Shown: piece after piece, positions 16,866 through 25,119 of the stretch
Position numbering within the stretch: position 1 is the stretch's first letter
Layout of the letters: the number at the start of each line of letters is the position of its first letter
DNA from: PZPK01 sp965230795
GTDB lineage: Bacteria > Pseudomonadota > Gammaproteobacteria > Pseudomonadales > Oleiphilaceae
Assembly: GCA_965230795.1 (NCBI GenBank)
Contig: OZ246020.1
Coordinates: 930,001-994,000, forward strand
Direction of reading: 5' to 3'
Length of the DNA: 64,000 nt
Made by a program: the position numbers and the translations under genes
The notes under the pieces: model-generated
The model's database searches: none
The model's input: the letters and a program-made list of their open reading frames with translations, nothing else
What the model was told of the DNA's origin: nothing

Positions 16866-18143
16866 TTATTGTTCTATGTCTTCTGCCAAACGAATACCGC
16901 TAAATTGCCAACGGTCCGACGGATAAAAAAAGTTCCGATAGCTTGCGCGGATATGGGCTTGAGGGCTGGCAACGGATCCGCCGCGGAGCACAACCTGGTT
17001 CATCATGAATTTGCCATTGTATTCTCCGAGAGCGCCAGATTCAGGGCGATAACCGGGGTAGGGAGCATAGGCGCTTTGAGTCCACTCCCATACCGAGCCA
17101 AAAAGATCATGTATCTCCTTGCTAGTGCCAGTGCTAGTGCCCACAGGATGAGCCAGTTTTGGAGACTGGAACTGCCCCTGAATCCTGTGCTGGCTTGCCA
17201 CATGCTCCCACTCCTGCTCGCGACAGAGGCGTTTACCTGACCAGTTCGCGAAGGCGTGGGCCTCATACAAACTTACGTGACAGACCGGGTGCTCTCCGTT
17301 TAGAGCTTGCTCGCCATGCAGGGTGAAGTGACGAAACTGGCGCCCATCCCTGTACCAGTAGAGCGGAGCTTCCCAGCTTTTTTGCTGCACCATCGCCCAG
17401 CCATCGGATGACCACCATTGCGGGGTCTGGTATCCGCCGTCTTCAATAAACTCCAGATACTCTGCATTGGTAGTAAGGCGATTGGCGATGGCAAATCCCT
17501 GTAGATAAGTCTTGTGGCGTGGTGTTTCATTATCAAAATGGAAGCTGGTGTAACTTTCAGCCCGGGAGATGGTTGCTCCGATTTCAATTAGACCGCCGGA
17601 GCATTCAATAAGTTCCAGTTTGCATGGCCTGGAGACTTCGGGCAGTGCTTCTTCGCAGTATTTTGGGGAAAGGGGATTTAGTGAAAAATTATATTTCAGG
17701 TCCGTCAGCATGAGTTCCTGGTGTTGTTGCTCGTGATGCAGGCCGAGAACCAGACGTGATCGAATCTCAGCAGACTGTTCACTTCTTTGCAGAAGTTGCT
17801 GGATGCCTTCGTCCACATGTCTTCGGTAGGCGCGCACTTCGTTGATATTGGGCCGCGAAATCAGGTGCCTCTGTGCTCTCGGAAATTGTTTACCGACAGA
17901 GTTGTAGTAGGAATTGAAAAGATATTCGTAGCGATCATCCAATGCCATGTAGTTCGTCAAATAGGGCTTTAACAAAAAGGTTTCAAAAAACCAGGTCGTA
18001 TGAGCAAGGTGCCATTTGAGGGGGCTGGTTTCACAGATGGCCTGTAAATTCAGGTCTTCCACGTCCAGATGTTCGCAGAGTCTTTCGCTTTGTCTGCGAA
18101 TAGAGAGGTATTGCGTTTCAAGGGAATCGCCAGTGGTATCCAT
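16866..18143 (-). CDS. egtB: EgtB, ergothioneine-forming sulfoxide synthase
   Basis: 425-residue non-haem iron enzyme that joins hercynine to a cysteine-containing thiol and forms the sulfoxide intermediate. The N-terminal DinB-like domain supplies iron ligands: His in WHLAHTTWF (45-53) and the pair His137/His141 in HHEQQHQE. The C-terminal formylglycine-generating/sulfatase-modifying domain covers about 185-425, with FGSVWEWTQSAY and LRGGSVASP. No egtA, egtC or egtE is nearby, so the thiol donor (gamma-glutamylcysteine or cysteine) cannot be assigned from context. Confidence 0.94.
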   Translation of the reverse strand: MDTTGDSLETQYLSIRRQSERLCEHLDVEDLNLQAICETSPLKWHLAHTTWFFETFLLKPYLTNYMALDDRYEYLFNSYYNSVGKQFPRAQRHLISRPNINEVRAYRRHVDEGIQQLLQRSEQSAEIRSRLVLGLHHEQQHQELMLTDLKYNFSLNPLSPKYCEEALPEVSRPCKLELIECSGGLIEIGATISRAESYTSFHFDNETPRHKTYLQGFAIANRLTTNAEYLEFIEDGGYQTPQWWSSDGWAMVQQKSWEAPLYWYRDGRQFRHFTLHGEQALNGEHPVCHVSLYEAHAFANWSGKRLCREQEWEHVASQHRIQGQFQSPKLAHPVGTSTGTSKEIHDLFGSVWEWTQSAYAPYPGYRPESGALGEYNGKFMMNQVVLRGGSVASPQAHIRASYRNFFYPSDRWQFSGIRLAEDIEQ

Positions 18144-18174
18144 TGGGCATCCATGTTGTTATTCGTGATCGCCT

Positions 18175-18204
18175 GTTATGGCCCGGCATAGAGCTCTGTG
18201 CCAA
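18175..18204 (-). promoter_or_regulatory. candidate promoter of egtBD
   Basis: Read on the minus strand: -35 TTGGCA (18204-18199), 18-base spacer, -10 CATAAC (18180-18175), about 30 bases before the egtB start. The -35 matches five of six consensus positions and the -10 four of six. Prediction only. Confidence 0.35.
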
Positions 18205-18293
18205 GTCTATGGCACCTTCCTAAAAGATAGATGAAGAAGGTAGCAGCGTCACATTAAAAACAGATTGCAGGTCGGGTGCAAGTCTGGAAGGTT

Positions 18294-19301
18294 TCAGATA
18301 GCGAGGCGGCGAAGTTGCTGGGAAACTTTGGCGAATTGCCAGTGGTGGTCAAAGTTATAGCGGAGTCGCTCTGCCAGAAGGCGGCTGTTGAAGTTGGCAA
18401 AACCACTGCAATCGCTGAGATGCTTTCGGTAGATACAGGCCGAATAATCTACCAATGTCAGCATCTCGTTCAGTGGCACGCCGGTACTCTTAAGGGTGCG
18501 AATTTCAATGTAGCTGCTGAGTCGCTGTGCCATGGCGATAGTGGGATTGTAGTAGCCCGCACCAGACTTATCGTCCGCGATAAGCAACTTGATCTCCGCG
18601 TGCGGGTTTGATTTGACCAGGCGTAATAGTGATTGGGCAGTGTCCGGGTCTCTCATGACAGGGTTCTGCAATGAATCGCACAGCAGCCAAACGCGCTGCG
18701 CTGCCTGAGCCAGTAAACTGCGGTGCAGATCGAGATACTGTTCTTCGTCATGGAAATTATGGGTATCCAGGTCTTTTCCAATGATCAGACAGTCCTGCAG
18801 GTTTGGCCCCGTCGCTGGTGGGTGCATCAGGCGTGATTTACGAGCGGCCAGGTAAAATGAAATACATGGATTTTCAGTAATATAAAACTGTTTTCGCTCC
18901 GCATCCTGAGGCCTGTTCTGGATCACGAAGCCTGCTTGCCGGAACAGCTTTAGATGCGACTCCAGGCAAGCCACCTTGGCTCGTTCGAGCCCTTCCTGCC
19001 GGGCTACCGTCAAACCGCGCAATACCATCTGCAGAGCCAGGCCTTGCCCGCGAAATTTTCGGTGTACTACCAGGTTTTGAAAAATAGCGTGAGTATCTTG
19101 CTGTTTGATTTCCAGTGTCGCCACGAGCATCTGACCCAGTTCGGCAAACAAGGTGATGCGAGAACTTTCATCACTTGGGTGACTTAGCAATTGCCTGGCA
19201 GGCAGTGCATCTCGATGGCTGTTGAGGTGCTCCGCCAATAGACTTTTCTGATCGGCATTAAGCTGGTCATTGTGCCGATGAAATATTTTAATCAGAGCCA
19301 T
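18294..19301 (-). CDS. GNAT acetyltransferase with extra C-terminal domain
   Basis: 335 residues. The first 150 are a GNAT fold with the acetyl-CoA signature RKFRGQGLALQMV (81-93) and the following AKVACLESHLKLFRQAGFV. The remaining 185 form a second domain with alternating beta strands and helices (AQRVWLLCDSLQNPVM, AEIKLLIADDKSGAG), reminiscent of phospholipase-D-like folds but without an HKD motif. The substrate is unknown. It sits three bases downstream of roxA on the same strand, so it probably shares its transcript with roxA-purB. The GNAT call is firm; the C-terminal assignment is tentative. Confidence 0.82.
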   Translation of the reverse strand: MALIKIFHRHNDQLNADQKSLLAEHLNSHRDALPARQLLSHPSDESSRITLFAELGQMLVATLEIKQQDTHAIFQNLVVHRKFRGQGLALQMVLRGLTVARQEGLERAKVACLESHLKLFRQAGFVIQNRPQDAERKQFYITENPCISFYLAARKSRLMHPPATGPNLQDCLIIGKDLDTHNFHDEEQYLDLHRSLLAQAAQRVWLLCDSLQNPVMRDPDTAQSLLRLVKSNPHAEIKLLIADDKSGAGYYNPTIAMAQRLSSYIEIRTLKSTGVPLNEMLTLVDYSACIYRKHLSDCSGFANFNSRLLAERLRYNFDHHWQFAKVSQQLRRLAI

Positions 19302-19304
19302 GAA

Positions 19305-20528
19305 TCAAAGCCGAAAATCGGTACCGTCAAATAACTGGTTATCGTCATCATCACTGAAATATAAACTACCGCGATTCAACAGGTCCATGACTAAATCCAC
19401 GATTTGCGGATTCGATGGTTCCAGAACCCGTGAATCAAGGTACTGCTCTTCAGGTTCACAAAGCGTCTTTACGGCCTCAAGCAGCGTGATGTCTAATGGA
19501 TAGCCAGTACCATCAACAAACAGATGCAAGGCGTCAGCGTCGAGGATGTAGGCAAAACGCGAGCCCTCATTTCTGGACAAGGCAAGGCCTGATTCCAATC
19601 GATCCCGCAATTGTGAACGGTTTAAGCCATTTTTCGCTGGCGCCAGGATCGCAGGATTCTTGGGTGAGGTCAGGTATTCACCCAGCCATCGGCGCAGATT
19701 TTGCGGGTCATCAATATAGCGACGTAAAATTCGATGCACGTTGTTCTGGGCATCGGCATTGATCTCGCCAGGATGCTGCATGTACGCAGGGTTCTCGTCG
19801 GTATAGAAGCGGGTTTCCAGATTGTCCTGTGACAGTATGTAGTCGGCAAATTCTCCTACGATCTGTGCATGGGTAGGCGCTCGAAAGCCGATCGAAAGGG
19901 TAATGCACTCGCCCTGAGCAACACCATAGTGAGCGAGCCGTGGAGGTAGATAGAGCAGATCTCCTGGCTCCAGGATCCAGTCCTGTTTGGCATCAAATTC
20001 GGACAGTATATTGAGGGGGGTATCGGCAAGGCGTTTGCTGTCAGCGTCACACCACTGTCCCAGTTGCCAACGGCGTCGTCCCTCTGCTTGCAATAGAAAG
20101 ACATCATAGTGGTCGAAATGAGGGCCGACACTTCCCTGATCTGGCGCGTAAGAGGCCATGATGTCGTCGATACGCCAGTTGGGGATAAAATCGAATCGGG
20201 ATTTCAGTGCGTTGATTTCAGGAACCCAGGCATCCAGCTGTTGAATCAAAAGTGTCCAATGACTGTCGGGTAAGGAATGAAAATCGGATTCTTCGAAAGG
20301 GCCGTGGCGAAGGCTCCAGTGCGGAGAGCTTTTCTCCTCTATGATGCGCGACTCGACGTCGTTTTCCATGGCAAGGCCGGCGAGTTCATCGGCCTCAATG
20401 GGACTCTCGAAATTTGCGATTGCTTGCCGGACTAATAGCGGCTTTTTCTGCCAGTAGTGCTGAAGAAAGTGCTCGGCGCTGATGCCACCGAGCACATCCA
20501 GAGGAACTGACAGAGACCGTTGTTTCAT
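19305..20528 (-). CDS. roxA: RoxA (YcfD), ribosomal protein L16 arginine hydroxylase
   Basis: 407-residue JmjC-type cupin, a 2-oxoglutarate/Fe(II) oxygenase that hydroxylates an arginine of ribosomal protein uL16. Iron ligands are visible: His137-x-Asp139 in VGPHFDHYDVF and His200 in LPPRLAHYG. The 2OG/substrate region GRRRWQLG follows the first pair. The C-terminal half carries the dimerisation and winged-helix parts of the bacterial family. Its ATG overlaps the purB stop by four bases, so the two are translationally coupled. Confidence 0.93.
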   Translation of the reverse strand: MKQRSLSVPLDVLGGISAEHFLQHYWQKKPLLVRQAIANFESPIEADELAGLAMENDVESRIIEEKSSPHWSLRHGPFEESDFHSLPDSHWTLLIQQLDAWVPEINALKSRFDFIPNWRIDDIMASYAPDQGSVGPHFDHYDVFLLQAEGRRRWQLGQWCDADSKRLADTPLNILSEFDAKQDWILEPGDLLYLPPRLAHYGVAQGECITLSIGFRAPTHAQIVGEFADYILSQDNLETRFYTDENPAYMQHPGEINADAQNNVHRILRRYIDDPQNLRRWLGEYLTSPKNPAILAPAKNGLNRSQLRDRLESGLALSRNEGSRFAYILDADALHLFVDGTGYPLDITLLEAVKTLCEPEEQYLDSRVLEPSNPQIVDLVMDLLNRGSLYFSDDDDNQLFDGTDFRL

Positions 20529-21913
20529 TGCTCGGTGATGGCTTTAGCCTGGGCAATGGCATTACCGATATAGCTCGCAGGAGTAAGCGCCATCAATTCC
20601 TGTTTGGCCTGTTCCGGGATCTCAAGCGTTCCAATGAACTGCTGGATGCTGGCTTGATTCATGACATTGCCACGGGTCAGGGCCTTGAGTTTCTCATAGG
20701 CTTCCTCAACTTCGTAACGGCGCATGACGGTCTGGATCGGTTCTGCCATGATCTCCCAGGCATTATCCAGATCTTCAGCCAGTCGAGCTGGATTGATCTC
20801 CAGTTTATTGAGGCCTTTCATTGTTGCCTGGTATGCAATCAGACTGTGCGCCAGACCGACCCCGAGATTTCTCAGAACAGTGGAATCCGTCAGGTCACGC
20901 TGCCAGCGCGAAACAGGTAGCTTTTGCGACAGGTGGTTCAGAATGGCGTTGGCAAGACCCAGGTTGCCTTCCGAGTTTTCAAAGTCAATGGGGTTAACTT
21001 TGTGAGGCATAGTCGATGAGCCAACTTCGCCGGCGACGGTTCTCTGCTTGAAATAGCCCAGTGAAATGTAGGCCCAGACATCGCGATCCAGATCGATCAA
21101 TATGGTGTTGAAGCGGGCAACGGCATCAAACAGTTCGGCAATATAATCGTGGGGTTCAATCTGGGTGGTGTAGGGGTTGAAGGTCAAACCCAGTTTTTCA
21201 ACAAACTGGCGGGCGTTGGCTGCCCAGTCGACATTGGGGTACGCAGACAAATGCGCATTGTAGTTGCCCACAGCACCGTTGATCTTTCCAAGTATTTCAA
21301 CTGCCTCGATCTGTTTGAGTTGGCGTTTGAGTCGGGCAACCACGTTGGCCAGTTCTTTACCCATCGTTGAGGGGGACGCGGTCTGACCATGAGTGCGTGA
21401 CAGCATGGGTTGTTCTGCCAGATCCAGCGCCAGGCTTTGCAATTTCGCGGTCACTTCTTCCATGGCGGGAAGCAGGGTGCTCTGCAGGCCGTTACGCAGC
21501 ATCAAGCCATGAGAGAGGTTGTTGATGTCTTCCGAGGTGCAGGCAAAGTGCACAAATTCAGCGCCTTTGGCGAGTTCCGGGAGCGAGTCCTTGACGCTGG
21601 CAATTTTCTCTTTGATCAGGTATTCGACTGCCTTGACGTCGTGATTGGTTGTTCGCTCGATCTCTTTGACGCGCTCTGCATCCTCAAGTGAGAAGTTTGC
21701 CACCAGCTTGTCCAGAAAAGCGTTCGCGCCTTCTGAAAACGCAGGAAGCTCTGTGATCTCGGGATGTGCTGCCAGAGTCTGAAACCAGCGGACTTCAACC
21801 TCAACCCGAAAACGAATCAAGCCAAATTCACTAAAAACGGAGCGCAGATCGCTGACTTTGGAGCCATAGCGGCCGTCCACGGGGGATACAGCAGTAAGAG
21901 AAGATAATTGCAT
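20525..21913 (-). CDS. purB: PurB, adenylosuccinate lyase
   Basis: 462 residues from the ATG at 21913 (MQLSSLTAVSPVDGRYGSK is the standard start); an in-frame TTG at 22009 would add 32 residues unlike the family. It cleaves SAICAR and adenylosuccinate, releasing fumarate, in purine synthesis. The signature loop GSSTMPHKVNPIDFE is present, as are the His region SRTHGQTASPSTMGKE and TTNHDVKAVEY. hflD lies 140 bp upstream and roxA is coupled downstream, the order seen in many gammaproteobacteria. Confidence 0.98.
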   Translation of the reverse strand: MQLSSLTAVSPVDGRYGSKVSDLRSVFSEFGLIRFRVEVEVRWFQTLAAHPEITELPAFSEGANAFLDKLVANFSLEDAERVKEIERTTNHDVKAVEYLIKEKIASVKDSLPELAKGAEFVHFACTSEDINNLSHGLMLRNGLQSTLLPAMEEVTAKLQSLALDLAEQPMLSRTHGQTASPSTMGKELANVVARLKRQLKQIEAVEILGKINGAVGNYNAHLSAYPNVDWAANARQFVEKLGLTFNPYTTQIEPHDYIAELFDAVARFNTILIDLDRDVWAYISLGYFKQRTVAGEVGSSTMPHKVNPIDFENSEGNLGLANAILNHLSQKLPVSRWQRDLTDSTVLRNLGVGLAHSLIAYQATMKGLNKLEINPARLAEDLDNAWEIMAEPIQTVMRRYEVEEAYEKLKALTRGNVMNQASIQQFIGTLEIPEQAKQELMALTPASYIGNAIAQAKAITEQ

Positions 21914-22053
21914 GGAATGTCTCTGATAAACGAAAAAATGCCTTCGAGCCCGGCTGACCGACATGAACTCAGCTTGTTTGATGAGACCATTCAGTATGGG
22001 CTGTGCCAAATTTGGTCGGCAATCATACTATAAGATCGACAAGCCTTACAGAA

Positions 22054-22674
22054 TCAATGCGCAGCCAGCAGACGACCAGCCGTTTCGGCGAGGGCTTTGC
22101 GCTTGAAAATCAGCTGCCAGCGATGTCCACCAACTTGTCGCCATAGAATGGCTGCGCGAATGGCAGCGAGTAACAGAGAACGAATTTTGGCGGCGTTGGC
22201 AGGCATTTGCAGATAATTGGGGTCGCCGTTTACCTGAATCCGCAGACTAAAGGTGCTGATGGTATCTGAATACAGCGAAGCAAGACTGTCGAAGATGTTT
22301 TCATGCAATATGCCGAAATGGCTGACTTGTTCCTCCGCCCGACTCAGTCGCTGACCGATGGTGTCCAGCATGGGAGGGTTTTTTCTCAGCTTGGCTTCCA
22401 GGTGCATGATGGCCAGTGCGTAACGGACCGAATTCATGCCTGCATTGTCACTGCGGTTCTGCATGATCTTCTGCAAGGCGCGCAGTCCTATTCCGATCCT
22501 AGACGTTGATCCAAATACTTCGAGTGTCGTCTCGGGACTGGTGACAAACAGGCTGCTGATAGCGGTTTCCAATGCGGTCTGATCGCACTGCCCCGTTTTA
22601 GCGATGTCATTGACAAGTTCACAAGCTTGGAAGAGGCCCGCGAGAGCAATGGCCTGTTGTTCAAGTTTGGTCAT
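22054..22674 (-). CDS. hflD: HflD family protein
   Basis: 206 residues, all-helical, matching HflD (YcfC) in length and N-terminus (QQAIALAGLFQACELV). It lies between mnmA and purB exactly as in E. coli. The E. coli protein is a peripheral inner-membrane protein reported to interact with phage lambda CII. Its ordinary cell function is not clear. It overlaps the mnmA stop by four bases (22671-22674). Confidence 0.93.
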   Translation of the reverse strand: MTKLEQQAIALAGLFQACELVNDIAKTGQCDQTALETAISSLFVTSPETTLEVFGSTSRIGIGLRALQKIMQNRSDNAGMNSVRYALAIMHLEAKLRKNPPMLDTIGQRLSRAEEQVSHFGILHENIFDSLASLYSDTISTFSLRIQVNGDPNYLQMPANAAKIRSLLLAAIRAAILWRQVGGHRWQLIFKRKALAETAGRLLAAH

Positions 22675-23822
22675 GGTTGCGCACTCATTTGGCCGGTAAG
22701 GGATGAGTTGAGGTCTTCAGTCTGTTCAGTTTGTGCAATGATTCCCCCTCCGAGGCATTGCTCACCTTGATAAAACACCACTGACTGTCCAGGCGTTACA
22801 GCTCGCTGAGCCTGATCAAAGATCACGTGAATTTTACCGTCTTCCAGTTTGGACACGGTACAGGCCTGATCGCTTTGTCGGTAGCGCACCTTGGCAGCAC
22901 AGTGAATAGGGAAAATCTCCGGCTCGCCGTTGATCCATTCGAGTTGTTCGGCAATAAGTCCCGAGCTGAACAACAACGGGTTTTGTTTGCCCTGAACGAC
23001 AATCAGGGTGTTGCGTTCAAGATCTTTGCCGGCCACATACCAGGGGGATTCATCATAGTTTTTAAGACCCCCAATGCCGAGCCCCTGGCGTTGGCCAATG
23101 GTGTGATACATCAGGCCTTGATGGGTGCCTATAATATCTCCGTTTTCTGTTTCAATATTTCCCGGCTGAGCGGGAAGATATTGCTTCAGGAAATCGGAGA
23201 ATTTGCGTTCCCCAATAAAGCAGATGCCGGTACTGTCTTTCTTGTTAGCCGTCACCAGGTCATGACCTTCGGCTATTTGCCGAACTTCAGGTTTGTCCAG
23301 TTCTCCAATTGGGAAAAGCGTTCGTGCCAGTTTCGATTCACCCACGGCGTGCAAAAAATAGCTTTGATCCTTATTGCCATCCAATCCTTTGAGTAGCAGG
23401 GTGTGACCGTTCTCATCCTGCCTGGTTCGCACGTAGTGGCCAGTAGCAATGTAGTCGGCACCGAGCGTCACGGCATAATCCAGAAAGGCTTTGAACTTGA
23501 TTTCCTTGTTGCAGAGGATATCGGGATTGGGCGTACGGCCCGCCTTGTATTCTGTCAGGAAATGCTCGAATACCCGATCCCAGTATTCGGCGGCGAAGTT
23601 TGCCTGATGCAGATGGATGCCGAGTTTATCGCATACCTTTTGGGCATCGTTGAGATCTGCAATGGCCGTGCAGTATTCGGTGCCGTCGTCTTCGTCCCAG
23701 TTTTTCATAAACAAGCCTTCCACCTGATACCCCTGCTGTTTCAACAACAGGGCGGAAACGGAGGAATCTACGCCACCGGACATTCCGACAATCACTCGGG
23801 TTTGATGGATAGACTTGGTCAT
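22671..23822 (-). CDS. mnmA: MnmA, tRNA-specific 2-thiouridylase
   Basis: 383 residues from the ATG at 23822; an upstream in-frame TTG at 23885 is less likely. It adds sulfur to U34 of tRNAs for Lys, Glu and Gln. The PP-loop ATP site GMSGGVDSSVSA is at about 13-24. The two active-site cysteines lie in NPDILCNKEIKF and STGICFIGERKF. SYFLHAVG and the C-terminal barrel (FDQAQRAVTPGQSVVFY) complete the family pattern. It is coupled to hflD downstream. Confidence 0.97.
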   Translation of the reverse strand: MTKSIHQTRVIVGMSGGVDSSVSALLLKQQGYQVEGLFMKNWDEDDGTEYCTAIADLNDAQKVCDKLGIHLHQANFAAEYWDRVFEHFLTEYKAGRTPNPDILCNKEIKFKAFLDYAVTLGADYIATGHYVRTRQDENGHTLLLKGLDGNKDQSYFLHAVGESKLARTLFPIGELDKPEVRQIAEGHDLVTANKKDSTGICFIGERKFSDFLKQYLPAQPGNIETENGDIIGTHQGLMYHTIGQRQGLGIGGLKNYDESPWYVAGKDLERNTLIVVQGKQNPLLFSSGLIAEQLEWINGEPEIFPIHCAAKVRYRQSDQACTVSKLEDGKIHVIFDQAQRAVTPGQSVVFYQGEQCLGGGIIAQTEQTEDLNSSLTGQMSAQP

Positions 23823-23920
23823 ACGCTGAGGGTACTCGTAGTGCTTACTGATAATGGGGCGCGATTCTAACTCGTTTGGCAGCAAATTTCAGCTGGTGTC
23901 CATCTGCCATAAAGGCGTGG

Positions 23921-24373
23921 TTAGTCGGTGCTAGAATGCTCGTAAATATAATCCAGGGGGAGCATGGGGCGATTGAGGTAGTCGTCAATGCAGCGAGTTA
24001 CCAGTGGGCTTCGCAGTTGTCTGCCCAAGGCGTATATGTCGTCGATATTCATCCAGTGGGCTGCCACGATGTCCTGATCCAATTCATTGCTCGTTTGTGC
24101 TACTGGCTGTGCGGAAAAACAGAAACGATAATAGGTAACGCCGTTTTGTGGTGCGGTGTATATGTAGGTACCAATAAATTTATCCAGTTTGACCTGCCAG
24201 CCGGTTTCTTCCAGTGTTTCCCGTATAGCGGCGTCAAAAATGGATTCTTCTTCGTCTACATGGCCAGCTGGCTGATTGAATACCCGCTGTCCGTGACACA
24301 TTTCTTCAACCATGAGCAACTTGCCCTCGTTTTCGACAACTGTCGCAACGGTGGCGTGTGGCGTCCATATCAT
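23921..24373 (-). CDS. nudJ: NudJ-type Nudix hydrolase
   Basis: 150 residues with a complete Nudix box from about 37 to 59, including Gly37 and RETLEETGW. The family hydrolyses pyrophosphate bonds in nucleotides; NudJ (YmfB) acts on nucleoside di/triphosphates and thiamine pyrophosphate precursors. The N-terminal MIWTPHATVATVVE and the order rluE-nudJ-mnmA match the E. coli arrangement. Its ATG overlaps the rluE stop by four bases. Confidence 0.92.
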   Translation of the reverse strand: MIWTPHATVATVVENEGKLLMVEEMCHGQRVFNQPAGHVDEEESIFDAAIRETLEETGWQVKLDKFIGTYIYTAPQNGVTYYRFCFSAQPVAQTSNELDQDIVAAHWMNIDDIYALGRQLRSPLVTRCIDDYLNRPMLPLDYIYEHSSTD

Positions 24374-24984
24374 TGTGGTTTTCTTCTCCTTCCATGGGGT
24401 GTTGAAGATCCGCTACCTTTACGGCGATTTGAGGCTTTAGGTAAGTGAACGCTTTCGGTTCGATATTCACCAGGCTGAAGCTTGCCGATATGCCAATCTC
24501 CGATTCTCACTCTTATGAGCCGCAATGTAGGGTGGTTCAGCGCAGCGGTCATTCGTCGAACCTGTCGGTTTCTTCCTTCTCGTATGGTCAGCTCTATCCA
24601 GCTGGTTTTTTGGGACTCGCGATGACGAATTGGAGGTATTCTTGGCCATATCTCCGGATCCTCGATTCTTGTTGCCGTGGCGGGCAGGGTCTTGCCGTCT
24701 TTGAGCTCGATGCCGCGTCTGAGTTGTTCCAGCTCTGCTTCCGTAAATTCACCTTCTACCTGAACCCAATAGGTTTTACTGAGTTTGAACTTTGGGTCAG
24801 CGATGCGAGCCTGCAATTGGCCATCTGAGGTTAGGGCGACGAGCCCTTCCGAATCGTAGTCAAGACGTCCGGCAGGATATATATCGGGTTCATCGATATG
24901 ATCCGCCAAGGTGGCGCGACCTTCGCTATCGGTAAATTGACACAGTACCTGGTAAGGTTTGTTCAATAGAATCAATGTCGACAT
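24370..24984 (-). CDS. rluE: RluE, 23S rRNA pseudouridine synthase
   Basis: 204 residues of the RsuA/RluB/E/F branch, which isomerises uridine 2457 in 23S rRNA. The catalytic motif YPAGRLDYDSEGLV contains the nucleophile Asp42. The second conserved block REGRNRQVRRMTAALNHPTL lies near 135-155. There is no N-terminal S4 domain, as expected for RluE. The C-terminus is a basic tail. It is divergent from icd, with 135 bp between the starts. Confidence 0.93.
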   Translation of the reverse strand: MSTLILLNKPYQVLCQFTDSEGRATLADHIDEPDIYPAGRLDYDSEGLVALTSDGQLQARIADPKFKLSKTYWVQVEGEFTEAELEQLRRGIELKDGKTLPATATRIEDPEIWPRIPPIRHRESQKTSWIELTIREGRNRQVRRMTAALNHPTLRLIRVRIGDWHIGKLQPGEYRTESVHLPKASNRRKGSGSSTPHGRRRKPQ

Positions 24985-25119
24985 GCAGTATTTTTGGGTG
25001 AGGTCTGAAAGCCCATGATAGCTAAAAAAATGTGGGATCTCGAATGGTCGTCAGAGCTTATGGTCTATCATTAACTAACTTAAACAAGATCAGATTGGAA
25101 ATGCCAAAGGGGATTGGGA

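Noticed and set aside
20525..22009. Extended purB start at 22009
   Set aside because: The extension begins with TTG and its 32 residues do not fit the family; MQLSSLTAVSPVDGRYG at 21913 is the standard N-terminus.
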